A stretch of DNA of 64,000 bases from Epiperipatus broadwayi (GCA_028023455.1 JAQFVV010000013.1:14706258-14770257); one strand, 5' to 3'. Positions 36,648-49,880 are shown, counted from the first letter of the stretch. The notes: generated from the sequence alone by a model not told the origin. Program-made: numbers and translations.

Positions 36648-38220
36648 AAAACACAATTATATATATTGTTTGGACTACTTGCATTATCTAACTTGAGTAT
36701 TGAATGTCTTCAGAAAAATTTAACTTTATTTAAATATTCCAAATACCTTCAACTGTTAGCAATAGCACATCAAACAGGTAAGTATATGCACAATGTTTTG
36801 AGAGGTATTATTCTTCCCTCTTCTTCACATGTTGCTGGCCACCAGTGACAGTACAAGCATGAGAATCCTTAGATTCTTGAGTATTGAATTTTAAAGTAAC
36901 ACTCTAACCAACTGAGTCATTCCATATACTTATCTATGAGGTTCCTCTTGATTTATCCACTTTTTCTTCTTAAGTGCAAAGTGGATTAGTGGTTTTCATG
37001 CATTATATAGTCACAGTATGTTGGCTTGTGGGATTGTTTGTCATTGTTATGTGAGCAGCTTTTTTAAATTTTCTTTTTTGTACTTTTTCTTTTTTATCCA
37101 AAATATTTTGTTTTCCCAATTGAACATATGTTCATTGGTACATACATGGTCTGCTACTTTAGACACATCTGTTTTCACTATTCTAATCATCAGTTTGTGT
37201 TTTTGCAAGCACTTTTCAATAGGACAGTTGGTCTCATCAATATGTTTTTCCACATTCACATGATATTTTATAGATGCAGTTTTTTTTAGCATTTCAAGTT
37301 TAGACTTTGAAGATGTTAGAATTCCTCATAGTGTGGTATGGCTCTGGAAGACTGTTCTGATGTTATACTGATTGCAGATTGCCCTTAATTTGTCTGCTAT
37401 TTTGGTATGTATGTGTACAGTACCAGTAATTGTTTTTTTTTCTTTTGATGGTTTTTTTTACTTGTCTATTTAAGGTTTTTTTAACAACAGATGATGGATA
37501 ATCACTTTTCATAAGAGTTTGTTCTATATAGATCTTTTCTTTTTGCAAATCACTGGTTTCTGAACAAACTTCTTTTGTTCTGTTCCATAGTGATAGTATA
37601 ACTTCATGTTTTGAGTTTCTGGTGTAAATGGATGTGTAGGCTAAGTATTTTCCTGTACATGTAGATTTTTAGTAAACTGTAGTTTTGATTTTGCCATAAG
37701 GGAGTCTTCTCACAAGAACATCTAAGAATGCAAATTTTTGTTCTTGTTCTGATTCTATTGTGAATTTAATTGAAGACAATATGTTGTTGATGTGTTTCCA
37801 GAAAGTTTGTAATAATGTTTCATCATGTAGCCATACAACAAATGTATTATCCACATAATGAAGCCAAATGTTAGGTGGGTATGGAATAGTTTTTACATCA
37901 GAATGGTTCAGTTGGTTAGAGTATTACCTTAAAATTCAATACTCAAGAATCTAAGGGTCCAGGTTCAATTTTTCTGCTAGTACCATTACTGGTCCAGGAC
38001 AGCAACAATTGAAAAAAAAGGGAGAACAATACCTTTTAAAATGTGCATATATTAACCTGTTTGATGTGCTATTATTAACAGTTGAATGTATTTGCAATAT
38101 TTAAATAAAGTTAATTTTTTCCAAAGACATTTAATACTCATATTAGATGATGGAAGTAGTCCAAACAATAAATACAACTAAAACACTATCATCACAAATT
38201 TTCAGGAAAACACAATTATA
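36648..38220. mobile_element. Penelope-like element between inverted repeats, with 14-bp TSD
   Basis: Perfect direct repeats AAAACACAATTATA at 36648-36661 and 38207-38220 enclose the unit. Inside are a left arm (36662-36924), a PLE body on the minus strand (about 36950-37900) and a right arm (37901-38206) that is the reverse complement of the left. The left arm lacks about 35 bases of the outer end seen in the right arm, as expected for truncation during insertion. Each arm has a tRNA-like head (box A CAGTTGGTTAGAGT, box B GGTCCAGGTTCAA) facing inwards. Inverted terminal repeats are known for some Penelope elements; tRNA-like heads in them would be unusual. Confidence 0.7.
37050..37900 (-). 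pseudogene. PLE polyprotein remnant: RT C-terminal part and GIY-YIG nuclease
   Basis: Minus-strand reading starts with the RT catalytic motif HYVDNTFVVW (about 37830-37860), then IKFTIESEQEQKFAFLDVLV, the FTxExE-FLD signature of Penelope-like RTs. After several frameshifts and stops, 37050-37290 encodes a GIY-YIG-like segment (YKISCECGKTY in one frame, continuing IDETNCPIEKCLQKHK in another), with the CECGK and ET-x-P positions typical of PLE endonucleases. The N-terminal half of the RT is missing where the right arm begins. The catalytic pair is DN, not DD, so it is not an active enzyme. Confidence 0.75.
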
Positions 38221-40139
38221 CATATATTAATAAGAGTTCAAAAAGACTATTTTTTAAAATAAATTAATTAAAACTAAATAAAAAAATCTATAGTTCCTCA
38301 AATCAAAAGAATATGTAATTTTGATAAATAAAAAATAAATATTTTATTAGCTATAATCTTGTTTTTCCTCATTAAGAAAGAAAAATATTTAACTTTAATC
38401 CTTACTTTAATCTTATTGCTTATCAATCTATACGTTTTCTAGTATATGACTATAAATTGAGATTTATTTTAACTCAAACATTTTTAGAATCAAGAAAACA
38501 GCTATTGCTAGAAGGACTTTCTCCTAATTGAAATTTGGGGTTGCACCAAGATATATGCTGATGATAGTTTCTGTGTCATTCCATATTCCATATGTAAAGC
38601 AGTCATCATTTGTTGTAACTAATATAAATTAAAAACCACACACAGTTAATTTTTTTGTTCTAGTCAATCAATATATTTAAATCAATCTTGATATGAGGCT
38701 AATATAACCAAAATTATTTTATAAAACTAGCTATTTTGAGTCAGAAATACATATATAAAAAGTACTGATAAAAACACATACTGTTAATAGAATCTGCTGA
38801 GTATATATCAAGATGTTTTATATGTATAATCTACAGATTCATAAAAGTATACCTATATAATCAGTATATTATTTAAACATTAATTCCAATGCCATTATTA
38901 TCTAAAATAAAGAGAATTTTACTTCTATAATAGTAATTTGTTTTAAAAGAAGAGATGAAAATTTTTGAATAAAGTACCTTTTATTTCAATTAGCAAAAAT
39001 AATTTGTCCCCCAAAATGTCTCACATAGTAAAATTTTGCATTAAAAATAAATTATAATGAGATGGAGAAAAAATTAATTCATTACTTTAAATTCAAAATA
39101 TTAAAAAAATGATTAAAAAATTAATTAATTAATTAATTAATATTTTATGAAGCATTTATTAAATAATATTAATCTGAGGATAAATATACTATATAAAAAT
39201 ATTTTAGCAGCTATAATTTTAAAAACATTATAATTTTTTCATTCACAACCTGCCATTTTCCTTATGTAGCCATAAAATATTTCCTAAATCATAATTCTTT
39301 AAATTAAAATAAAGAATGAAGATAAAAACTAAATGCAATGCATATTTTAAAATTTTTAAAAAATAATTTAACAGAATACACACTTTAAAACTTTATTTCT
39401 GATGCACTTTATGTTCAATTATTAAAGTTTTTTATTTTTATAAATTCTAACTAATACTGTTAATTTTTTTTAGTTTCAATTTTTATTTTGTTTTATATAA
39501 ATGCAGTGAAATTAGATAAAATTTAGATAAGGAAATGTAATGTACAATTGATTGTTGTAGTTTTAATAATATATGTAAACAATTAAATGTTTTGTTTGAT
39601 TCATGTTTGCAATAAAACTGGCTATTATCTTGAATACATCATAAACAAATTATAAGAATATTGATTTAAAAAATAAATCGTACTTTAAATTTTCATTTAG
39701 TAAACTTTGATTATATAAAGTTGATTATTAGCTGCAAAGTGCAGCTACTAATAATTATATGTACTTAAAGTTTTAAAAAAGCAGTATTGAATACAGATAA
39801 AATGTATGTACATGGATTTAAATAAAATTTGGAATAATTAAAATATTGCTTAAGTAATTAATTTTTTGCTATTTTTGAAATGTTATAAATTATTTAAAAT
39901 CAAATATAAAAAATATCTCTATTTAATACAAATATTTTTATAAGACTTATCTCTGATATTGATTTTAAAAATGTAAATTGAAAATGTAATGAAGAAAATA
40001 ATATTTTTATTTGAAACAAAGATGTTTTTATAATATCCATTAACTATAAAATTAATCCTATATTTAGTTTTCATTTAAAGCATTAAGAAATTTTTTAATT
40101 TATTTTTAGTTTTGATAAATGTAAATTAAAAAGCAGAAT
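38221..40139. other. AT-rich stretch without a recognisable gene
   Basis: Nothing recognisable; an ATTA repeat lies near 39119-39140. Confidence 0.4.
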
Positions 40140-40686
40140 AATGGCAATTTAGTGTTTTCCCAAAGGTTTGTGATGATGGTGTTTTAGAGATACTTATTGT
40201 TTGGACTATTTCCAGCATCTAATATGTGTATTAAATATCTTTAGAAAAATTTTATTTTATTTAAATATTCCAAATACATTCAACTGTTAATAATAGCACA
40301 TCAAACAGGTTAGTATATGCCCAGAATTTCAAAAGATATTATTTCCCCCCTCTTTTTCAGGTGTTGCTGGCCTGACCAGTGACAGTACTAGTATGAGAAT
40401 CAAACCTGGACCCTTAGATTCTTGAGTATTGAATCTTAAGGTAACACTCTAACCAACTGAGTCATTCTGCAGTTGGTTAGAATGGGTTCATGTTCAATTT
40501 CCATGAAAAAGAGGGGAGAATAATACCTCTCAAAAAGTTATGCATATACTAACCTATTTGATGTGATATTACTAACAGTTGAATGTATTTGGAATATTTA
40601 AATAAAATTAAATTTTTCTAAAGACATTCAATATGCATATTAGATTATGGAAATAGTCCAAGCAATAAATACAATGGTAATTTAGT
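40140..40686. mobile_element. Inverted-repeat element without PLE body, with 14-bp TSD
   Basis: The same arms as at 36648-38220 are joined head to head: a left arm (40154-40468, minus orientation) and a right arm (40469-40672, plus orientation, with its tRNA-like head partly deleted). AATGGCAATTTAGT (40140-40153) and AATGGTAATTTAGT (40673-40686) flank it, a 14-bp direct repeat with one mismatch. The right arm is truncated at its outer end. This is either a non-autonomous derivative of the PLE unit or a SINE inverted dimer that the PLE unit later acquired. Confidence 0.65.
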
Positions 40687-41529
40687 TTGTATCTTGTTTT
40701 TATTAATCAGAAATAAAAATATTTATAGTTAATCACCAAGTTGGGAATATCAGCATGTATTTTATAAATGTGGTAATTAGAATATTTTATACACCAGCAA
40801 TCTGTATAAAAAGCCAGCTTACGATTTTGAGAATCTAGTAGTACATGTTTTATACTTATTAAAGTATTGATAATTTTTACATAAGAAATTGGCAAGTAAG
40901 TAAAATGTATATAAATATTGGATATTACTTCAAATATTGAAATTCTATTTTTATGTATTGCCTACAAAAATATGTAATTTCTACTACATTGATTTGTTTT
41001 AAAAGTAAACCACTAAATTATCCAGTTAATGAAAAAAAATGTCCAACAAGAAATTAAAAAGCAACAAATTAATCTGTGAAAAACTTCCAGGTGATAGAAA
41101 TTCTAAAGTCATTTTCTTAGAATTTTGCTATGACTTACTTATATAAATGGATAGTTTAGAGTTAGGATGGATAATAAAAATATCAAAGGAATTATCCAGA
41201 TTTTGTAATTAAATTCTAAAATATACTGATATTTTTTGTAATTATATGTCAAGTAGTAAGAAATATTGATGATTTCTCTTTTGTAATATTATGCTTCATC
41301 TAAATATAATAAGCTTACCAAAAATCCTGAGCTCTATAGCAAAAATAATCATCATCTATACTCAGAACCACTTGGAACTATGATTGTACTTGGTATAAAT
41401 AAACAAGTAAATCTATTCTTCAGTTCACTAAAAATAAGTTTATGATTGCTTTTTAACAAGGATTTTATTATTAGTGATTTGATTAAAATAAATGTGTCAT
41501 TTTTGCTTGAAAGAAAAGTAGAGTAAATG

Positions 41530-43060
41530 TGGAACTTCATAATAAATATAGAGATATAAAGTCAGAAGCAAGACTAAAAACGATTGGTGAATTAAAACTG
41601 TAAAGAAGATATTCATATTTGGGTGATCATCTTCATTCTGGATTTTTTTATGCATTGAAAGCGATATATAGACCTAATAAACATATCACAATTTTATTAA
41701 ATCCAGAAATGTCACTCTTATATGATGACAGTGATATTTTTAACAGGTAGAATGAGTATTTTGATTATCTTCTGAATAATACTATAACCATTTTATGTAT
41801 TCATTTATATTAGGACAAAAATAACCAGCTTAATGGAATCAAAACAGCTCTTTGTAATCTTAAAAATGGAAAGGCTACAATACCTAATAAAATACCTGTA
41901 AAAGTTTTAAAATATGGTGATGATATATTACCTTTAAAAATATTGAATTTTTTTAAAGAATATATAAACCTGTGATGTTGTGCCACCCAATCTTAAGAAT
42001 CTATTTCTTGTTTCAATTTGTTAAAACAAAGAGAATAGCCAAGATTTCAGTAATTATTGTGGAATGTCATTATGATCCACTATAGCAAAAGTCCTTTCAT
42101 AAATATTGTTGAATAGATTGCTTCCAGTCATAATTGAATAATTACAGAGATTTGATGTAGTTTTAGAAATTCATAAAGCACAATGGACATAGAAAATGAA
42201 AAGGTGTTAAGAATAAAGGAGTGATTTATATATTGCTTTTATTAGTTTGATCAAGACATTTTATTTAATTAGTAGTACAGGTCTATGATATTGTTTAAAT
42301 TAACTGGTTGTTTATTAAAACTTATTTGGATTATATAATTTCTCTGTGATGGAGTAAGAGGAAGCATTATTACTAAAAGTGAAAAATCTGAAGCATTTGA
42401 AATGAAAACTGATGATAATCATTTTGTATACTTACTCTAATATTATTTTCAATTTTTATGACAGTAGTATTTGGAATTGTTTATGGGCAGCTTAACCAAA
42501 TAGTGATTAAAATACAATATAGATGTGATGGTGGAATTTTTTATTTAAATTGATTAAAAGGAAAATCGATATTTTTTTTCTTTTTGGATCCCGAATTCAG
42601 ATTCTGCTAGTGATTATGTTATTTTCCCCATTTAAAAGACAATTTACATACTTTTAACTTGGAATGTACCAACATTAAAATGTAAACTAATTTAACTATA
42701 CCTTGGTAGGATTTTAGAAATAGAAAGATGGATTTAGATGTTGAGGTACAATATAGAATCCAATCTAATGCTACTATTTTTAACAAGTTAAAATATTGAG
42801 TATTTCACTAAAAATAAATAACTACTGCAACTAAGGTAACAGAATATATTGCTATTATTTCACCTAATTTATTGTATGGAATTGAGATTTAGACATCCTA
42901 TTAGTGCAATATAAAAGCATTGGAAAAGTTTTATTTAAGAATGCTTAAGAATACGATGTCAAGATCATAAAATCAATGAATAAAACACACCTTCATCAGA
43001 TAGAAAATTAAAATAAATGAACAATTCAAGATTTCCTAAAAGGATTCTTTATGACAAACT
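41530..43060 (+). pseudogene. Non-LTR retrotransposon (LINE) reverse transcriptase remnant
   Basis: Broken plus-strand readings follow the LINE order. Near 41655 comes ALKAIYRPNKHITILLNPEM, the linker before the RT, then NEYFDYLLNN. Near 41840 is IKTALCNLKNGKATIPNKIP (RT domain start), near 42345 a CDGVRG motif (the GVRQG turn), and near 42700 YLGRILEIERWIDMDVE followed by an LLYGIEI segment (the thumb region). Stops and frameshifts are throughout. The YADD segment is not recognisable. The clade was not assigned. Confidence 0.7.
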
Positions 43061-43425
43061 TGAGCATGTTTTTTTCATGATGTGGTAGACCCCATCTATA
43101 TTATAAATATTATCTCAAAAATATTCTAAAGAAGTGCAATGGGAAATTGTTTCCATTGGGAAGATAGGACAGAGAATAGAATACATTAGAGAGCTATGGT
43201 CAAATATAGTGTTGAAATATTGCAGAAAAAAATTTTTTTGTTGGAGAAATAAAAAGACAATATTGTAAAATATGTAAACAGAAAAATGGACTAGCATGTT
43301 CTGTATGTGAATATATTTATAGTTCACAGATTGGTGTGTATATATAGTCATTGCAAAGTTCATATTTAAAGCAGTTTTTTTCATTTTAATGAGTTAGAAT
43401 GTCTATACTTTTTTGTGAGTAATTG

Positions 43426-43738
<313 letters not shown>

Positions 43739-44275
43739 TCTCATATTGGTTGTTGATTTATATAATATAAACCTGAAACATATATACTTAGACGACAATT
43801 TATGTAACAGAAATATTACCAATAAAGTCATATTGGTGTATAATGAGGGTGATGAAGCCTCTTATTTGGAATTAATTTCTATAATAAAAATATGTGTTGA
43901 CCAAACAACTCTATCGTCATCACGATTTACACTGGACTGCTAAATTTATGTAATAACAAATAAATGACAGACAGATAATTGAATTTAAATATTGTAGAGC
44001 TAATGACCAAACTACTATTTATAATTTGTTACTGTTTTTAATTTTAATATATTGTACAGGCTTAAACCTGCAATTATATATGTAATATATGCAGGATTCG
44101 AACTCAGACTTTCACATGACCCACTACTTCTTTGGCTCACTGTAGCTCTATATAAAACTGATTTGAAATACAGTGAATGAACAACTATATACACACCACA
44201 CCATACACGCATATATATATATGATAAACAAAAACAAGTTAAAAATTTTTTAACCTGCCTATAGCTTGCATTTTA

Positions 44276-44475
44276 TGATCACAGGTGGAGCTTTACCAAT
44301 AGCTCACTCAAGCTTGTTTACAAAAAATGCCAAAAGAGAATCGAAAATTCAATATCTCTTTCAAATTGTCTCCAACCTTTAAACCATGTTTTCAAGCTAA
44401 TTGGCTATGGGATTTTCTCTCGGCATTTTTTGTAAACAAGCTTGAGTGAGCTATTGGTAAAGCTCCATCTGTGAT
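44276..44475. mobile_element. MITE with about 55-bp near-perfect terminal inverted repeats
   Basis: The left terminus (44276-44332) and right terminus (44421-44475) are reverse complements: ATCACAG, TGGAGCTTTACCAATAGC, TCACTCAAGCTTGTTTAC and a run of A followed by TGCC. The interior is about 90 bp and non-coding. Decayed relatives are at 20046-20560. The high arm identity suggests recent activity compared with other elements here. Confidence 0.75.
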
Positions 44476-44639
44476 ATATATATATATATATAATTTGGGG
44501 GTTAAATCTTTTGATTAATTCTCAACATTTAGACAAAATAGCATTAACCAATTGCCAAGGTTAACTGTACATCATATAATTGTGAAAACACACACACATA
44601 TATATATTGCATACCTGGAGTCTAGATATAAAATATAGA

Positions 44640-44830
44640 GGATTTGAACCCAAACTTTTAAGCCCCCTTAAGCACTATCCACTTTATCTCATACAACCAA
44701 TGCACATGGTCACACATATGAGAAAAAGATAAATGATCTCCAATATATGTGTATTTCATGCTGAATCAGCACTCATCCATTGGTCCAGATCATTATTTCT
44801 CACGTACATATATTCAAATCCCCCATATTA
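44640..44830 (-). mobile_element. HHR-B fragment with mutated ribozyme
   Basis: A minus-oriented family fragment. Its hammerhead (44730-44793) has a perfect stem II (UGCUG/CAGCA with an AUU loop) and GAAA, but the first box reads UGGAUGA instead of CUGAUGA. A further short family piece lies near 44098-44130 (CGAACTCAGACTTTCACATG). Confidence 0.6.
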
Positions 44831-45899
44831 TATATATGTATAATCCTATAGCAAAATATTAATATAATCAAGATTTTTTTGGAGGCAAAGAACTAAAAAA
44901 TACTATAAAATTAATATAGTATTATTTTAATTAATTAACTAATAAAAACAATAATTGGCTATTTATAATTTATTAATAGATACGAATATTATGCAAATTT
45001 TAAATTAAAAACTATAATGATTATTACAATATCTTTATAAAAATAGGCAATAATATAATCAACAATTTTAATAAATGTAATTAAAAATTTATATTAAATA
45101 AACTGATAATTATTAAATAAACTAATAATTGGAATTATTATCATGATTGTTTGAGAAAATAATTAATAACTTGAATTTACGTGAGAAATATTTAAGATAA
45201 TCATTCATATTCTATCTGCGGATTTAAACAATGATAATTATGTACCTACAATAGCCAAATTATTAAATTTAAATTCAAGGTTATATTTGTTTATATGACT
45301 TTTTAGTTTTTGTTTAGCTTTTTTTAGAGATAAATTTTCTCATAAGGTAAGACCGCATTTGACAGGAATTTTTATTTATTTATTTATTTTTGGCAACCAT
45401 CAGTTCAAAATTTAGATGAATAATTCTTGCTGAGAAAATATCTAGTAAAAAATGGGAGAAATAATTTTGCCACTGAGTCAAAATCAGAATTTCCCTAGTT
45501 GACAATTATTTCAGAAATAACATACAGAAATCAATGTGAGATCAGACTTGCAGATTTTAGCTTATTATTTTCGGTGCTGATTCTTTTCTTCCAATTGATA
45601 GATATCATTATCTCTTTCACTTTTAGCTGGATGGCTCTTAACTCTCACTGACTTAAACATTTAAGTGAATGAAAACTGATTTACAATTTCCTATATATTT
45701 AGAATTACTGTATTTGTTTAAATACACTAACAACAAAAAATAAGAACATAATGATGTTTTCTGTTTGCTAAAGATGTTTAAAAACATATTACTTTAAATT
45801 TCATAAATATGAAGATTAGCTAGTTTGAAATAATTAATGATAATTAATTATTTTTAAAACTTGAAGCAGAATTTTCTTACAAACAAGTCATAAATATAA

Positions 45900-46200
45900 A
45901 CGAGCATTCCATCATCAGATTTTCAATTGGATGGACAGTTGAAGAGTTGGAGTGTGGAGTAGATTGAAGCCTGTCCATTAAAGTATGAGGTTTGGCTATC
46001 TTAAAATATATCTGAGCACTTATACCATATATGTGTAGAGATGGTAATCTGGACCAACTGATGATTGCTGGTTTAGCATGAAATATGTATATTGGTGATT
46101 ATTTATCTTTTCAACATATATGAGTTCAAGTGTATCAGTGTTATGAGATAGTGTGGAGGGTGGTAGGTCAGGTGAAAGTCTGTGCTCCTATACCCTATAT
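45900..46200 (+). mobile_element. HHR-B 5'-truncated copy
   Basis: Begins within the monomer at GAGCATTCCATCATCAG and continues through the hammerhead to the GTGCTCCTATACCCTATA region near the 3' end. It is close in sequence to the 19.3-19.7 kb and 61.5-61.8 kb copies, so these three form a younger subfamily. Confidence 0.65.
46044..46108 (+). ncRNA. Type I hammerhead ribozyme, HHR-B (core intact)
   Basis: CUGAUGA, stem II UGCU/AGCA with a GGUUU loop, and GAAA are present, followed by AUAU/GUAU stem III and a UA cleavage position. Stem I pairs ACCAA with UUGGU and GUAAUC with GAUUAU around a small bulge. The mismatch next to the core in stem II (U with U) may lower activity. Confidence 0.7.
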
Positions 46201-46809
46201 ATTACATAATTATTAAATAACTGACTTGTTTTGTTTTAAAATACAAGAATATATATAAACTTTTTAAATTCAAAATAAAACTTTGATGAACCTCATATAA
46301 TATATTATTATATGTTATTCCATATGTACCAATTCTAGAAGCCATTATAAATCTTCTGGTGCCGTTTTGATTTGTTTTAATTAACTATTTCATGTTATAT
46401 CATCATCAAACTGCCTTTAGTAGATAAAAATGATAAAATTCAAATTCATTTTGTAGTTATTATTAATATAGAAAATATTGATAATGACATTTATGAACTT
46501 CAAAAAAAAAATCTCATAGTATTTATTTCAGTACTCTTGTGAATTAAAATTGAATACTTCAGGATTTTACTTCTAAAATAGATTCAAGCCTTAAATAACA
46601 TCATTAAGAAATGTTTCCAAAGACAAATGTTATTGCCCATATATTACATTTTAATAAGAACTCTGGAAGTAATTAGAATTTGTATCATTTTTATCTATTG
46701 CAGATGATTTGGTGATGATAGAATACAAAATAGTTGATTAAATTTAATAGAAATGATGCTATTAGATTTATAGCAATTTCTAGAATTATTATCTGTATGC
46801 ACTTAGAGG

Positions 46810-47423
46810 GGATTTGAAACTGAACTTTTAAGCTCTGTTCAGTCATTCATTCAATTTTACACAACTGATACACATGACCACATACATCTGAAAAAGATAA
46901 ATGATCTCCAATAGGTGTATCTTGTGCTGAATAAGCATTCATCAATTGGTCCAGATTATCACCTCCCACACACACACACACAAATATATATATATATATA
47001 TATATATAATTAGTGCTCAGTTTATATTAAGATAGCAAATCTTCAAACTTTAATGCACAGGCCTCAGTCTTTTCTACTCTCCAACTCTTCAGCCATCCAT
47101 ATCATTAAAAATCTGATGATGGCATATTCAAAGCCCTTATTTGACAATTTTTGTTGTCATACCCATATTGCCATAAGTCATCCTGACCTCTCATATGTAA
47201 GATCTTAAGATGATTTAAATACACAGAAGAACGATGGACAGAAAACAGGCTGAATCTGTAATATTTAAATACAAATATGGTATATATACTTAAGCTAAAT
47301 ATAATTACAAAGGATCACTAATTTTTTTTACATGTAGGTAGTCATGTGTATTGGTTGTATAAGATGGAGTGGATGACTGAGGGAGCCTGAATGTTGGGGT
47401 TCAAAGCCCCTCTAATTACATCT

Positions 47424-47425
<2 letters not shown>
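46810..47425. mobile_element. HHR-B copy plus inverted 3' piece
   Basis: A minus-oriented monomer (46810-47250) contains a hammerhead at 46895-46955 with both boxes mutated (UUGAUGA and AAGA). A plus-oriented 3' piece (about 47332-47425, GTCATGTGTATTGG onwards) follows in the opposite orientation. A CA/TA tract of about 35 bases splits the first part near 46970-47008. Confidence 0.55.
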
Positions 47426-47427
<2 letters not shown>

Positions 47428-47471
<44 letters not shown>

Positions 47472-47475
47472 TATT

Positions 47476-47520
<45 letters not shown>
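47428..47520. repeat. (TA)n microsatellite
   Basis: A TA dinucleotide tract of about 90 bases with a short AAATATATTTATATACA interruption. Confidence 0.95.
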
Positions 47521-47524
<4 letters not shown>

Positions 47525-48029
47525 CTTGTATTTAAATATCTTTATGTATGTAAACAACATTAAAATAACCTACTTCCAGACAAAGCAGAGGAAAAGATAT
47601 TTCTTACCAAATTCATCAATCATAATAGTTATTATGTTTTTGTTCTTATTTTATTCTCTAAATTAACATATTATACATATCCATTTATTAATAAATAAAT
47701 AAATGTCTAGGTTGGCTATTAGATGAATTTATGCAAGAATATCTAAAAGTTAAATTCCCATATATATTAAATTTGATATCATATTAACTATTTACATTAT
47801 TTAAAAGCCAACAATTGTTTTTAATTTTTTATTATATAGCTTAGTAGTATTATGTTCTTTCTTTGTAGATGCATGGGAGGGGGAATAGGAAATTATTTTG
47901 GCATACACACATATATTTGAGTTTATTGCAACCTCCAGTTCTGATTTTTACATAATAATTTTAAAAAAATTATTTGTAGTATCTAAAAATATTTTTATTT
48001 AAAAGTTTAATTAATTTTATATCTTTTCT

Positions 48030-48960
48030 CTTCCTTAAAATTTAATATAAAATCAAGTTTTAAATTTTGCATAGATAATTAACTGGAGAATCAATGATTA
48101 AGATTATAATATTAAAAAATCTTCTAAAAAAGAAATTTTTTTAGTAAAGAAGATCATCCAAAAATAGCTCTAAACTTAAAAAAAAATTTTATTTTAAAAA
48201 GCTTTGTTTTTAAAACTTGATGAAATATACTATCTTACTGATATTAGACACAAAAATCACGTGATCACTGTTTCTTATGCTTGATCTTAACTGTTATTAA
48301 AACAGGCAAGTATTGCCACTCAGTGTAAGCCAGAGTAATCAATATTAAACATTACATAATCACCATTTCTTACTAATACTACCAGTAATATTTGAAATAA
48401 AGTGTTAATTTGGAAAAAAAACTCACAACGAAATTCTACTTTCATGAAAAAGGAACTGTCATATGTGAAATAGATATCTTAAAAGCAAATTTATAAAAAA
48501 GAAGCTATACAAGAGCATACCACTATACAAGTGGATAATGAATTAACTATAATCATTTATAGAAAGTTATAATTACTGATAAAATTTATTTAACTTACTG
48601 TCACAATATATATATATATATATATTGTGCTCACTGGCTAGAATAAAAGTGTTCAATTCAATTATTATGCCAATCTTTATTAAGTAAAAATAATATACTT
48701 TAAGAAATCTTATATTGAAATCCATTATGAATCAATAAAAGTAATGAAAAGATGAAAATGTTTTTATTGGAATATTTTTAGAAAAAAATATTTTAGTCTA
48801 CAAGTTAGAGGAATAAAAGCTGTAAAAGTAATTTTACTCCAATGAATTTTCCAGTTGTAATTGTCTATATTTAAAATCTAATAGCCTAATGAGTACTTTT
48901 AAGATGTTAAAATAGTACAGAAGCTTCTCAACAGATGTTTTACTTTTAAATAAAAAGGAA
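48030..48960 (+). repeat. Diverged duplicated block, partner at 35000-35860
   Basis: Same segment order as the partner, interrupted by an HHR-A fragment at 48244-48378 and by a TA palindrome near 48605-48627. It serves as the filled site in an empty/filled site comparison. Confidence 0.55.
48234..48378 (-). mobile_element. HHR-A fragment inserted in the duplicated block
   Basis: Contains the HHR-A monomer junction (end segment with TTAACTGTTATTAAAACAGGCA followed by the start with TATTGCCACTCAGTGTAAGCC) and then a second end segment, without the ribozyme core. CTTACTGATA (48234-48243) and CTTACTAATA (48369-48378) flank it, a probable 10-bp target-site duplication with one mismatch. The partner block at 35 kb lacks the insert. 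Confidence 0.55.
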
Positions 48961-49794
48961 CATTTAACATTTTTATTTAACATGTCTGCATAATAATTTT
49001 ATAATCTAACGTGTACTTATATGTTTACATTATTATAGGAAATATATACATATATAGATGGTAAATATTAATTATATTTTTATTTGATTTTTTTATATAA
49101 AGGGAAACAATTGAATGCATGGTTGAATTTTGCAATATACATGCATGTAAATAAGGTTTGAATATTAATCTAATTAATCTCTTTTTAAAATAATAATATA
49201 TATTACACAAGCTGTAAGTTTATTCATTTTACTTATTTGTTCCAGGAAAGAAATAAAATAACTTAATGAAATATTATTGATATCAGTTTTTGTTAATTAA
49301 AGTTTAAATAGCATTGTTATCTAAGCTCCATTTATACAAATTAAAATTATAAAATCATTTTTGCAATTGCATATTACTTGTTACTTTTCTTATTCAGCTG
49401 AATTAATTATTCATTAAAATATTTAGTGTTTGAAAGTATACTGTACTTGGTAAAAGTGCTGTCTAAATTTTAGGAATCAAACATTTAGTTTTATATTTAA
49501 CTTGCATGTCATCCAATACCTTACTTGATATTGCTCCTTGACTAAATGCATTCAGGGCAGATCATAACTAAAAAAAGTTTAGGATTATTACCATTTATGC
49601 AATTTGACTTGCTGGCATCTGGATGGTGAATATGACTACAAATAGTCGAAATCATGCTTAGCATTTCAAAATATTATATATAATTTTTTCAATATATATT
49701 ACAATAATAAATTAAACAAGCACTTTTTTTATAGATATAATAAACACCTCCACACTTCCCCATTCTTTTCAAATTCATATAAATAAAGATATAA

Positions 49795-49880
49795 TAAAAG
49801 ACAAATGACCTCCAAGATGCATTTTGTGCTGAGCCAGCACTCATCAGTTGGCCCAGATCACTATCCCTCATATATATGTC
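49795..49880 (-). mobile_element. HHR-B fragment with near-consensus ribozyme
   Basis: CUGAUGA is kept and stem II is the best in the window (GUGCUG, loop GCU, CAGCAC: six pairs including the canonical G-C next to the core). The GAAA box reads AAAA, so the invariant G is lost. Stem I partners GCCAA and UUGGA remain. It shows what the family consensus helix looked like. Confidence 0.6.

Noticed and set aside
37018-37263. 81-codon plus-strand frame opposite the PLE endonuclease
   Set aside because: It is the antisense shadow of the GIY-YIG remnant; the minus strand carries the recognisable motifs.
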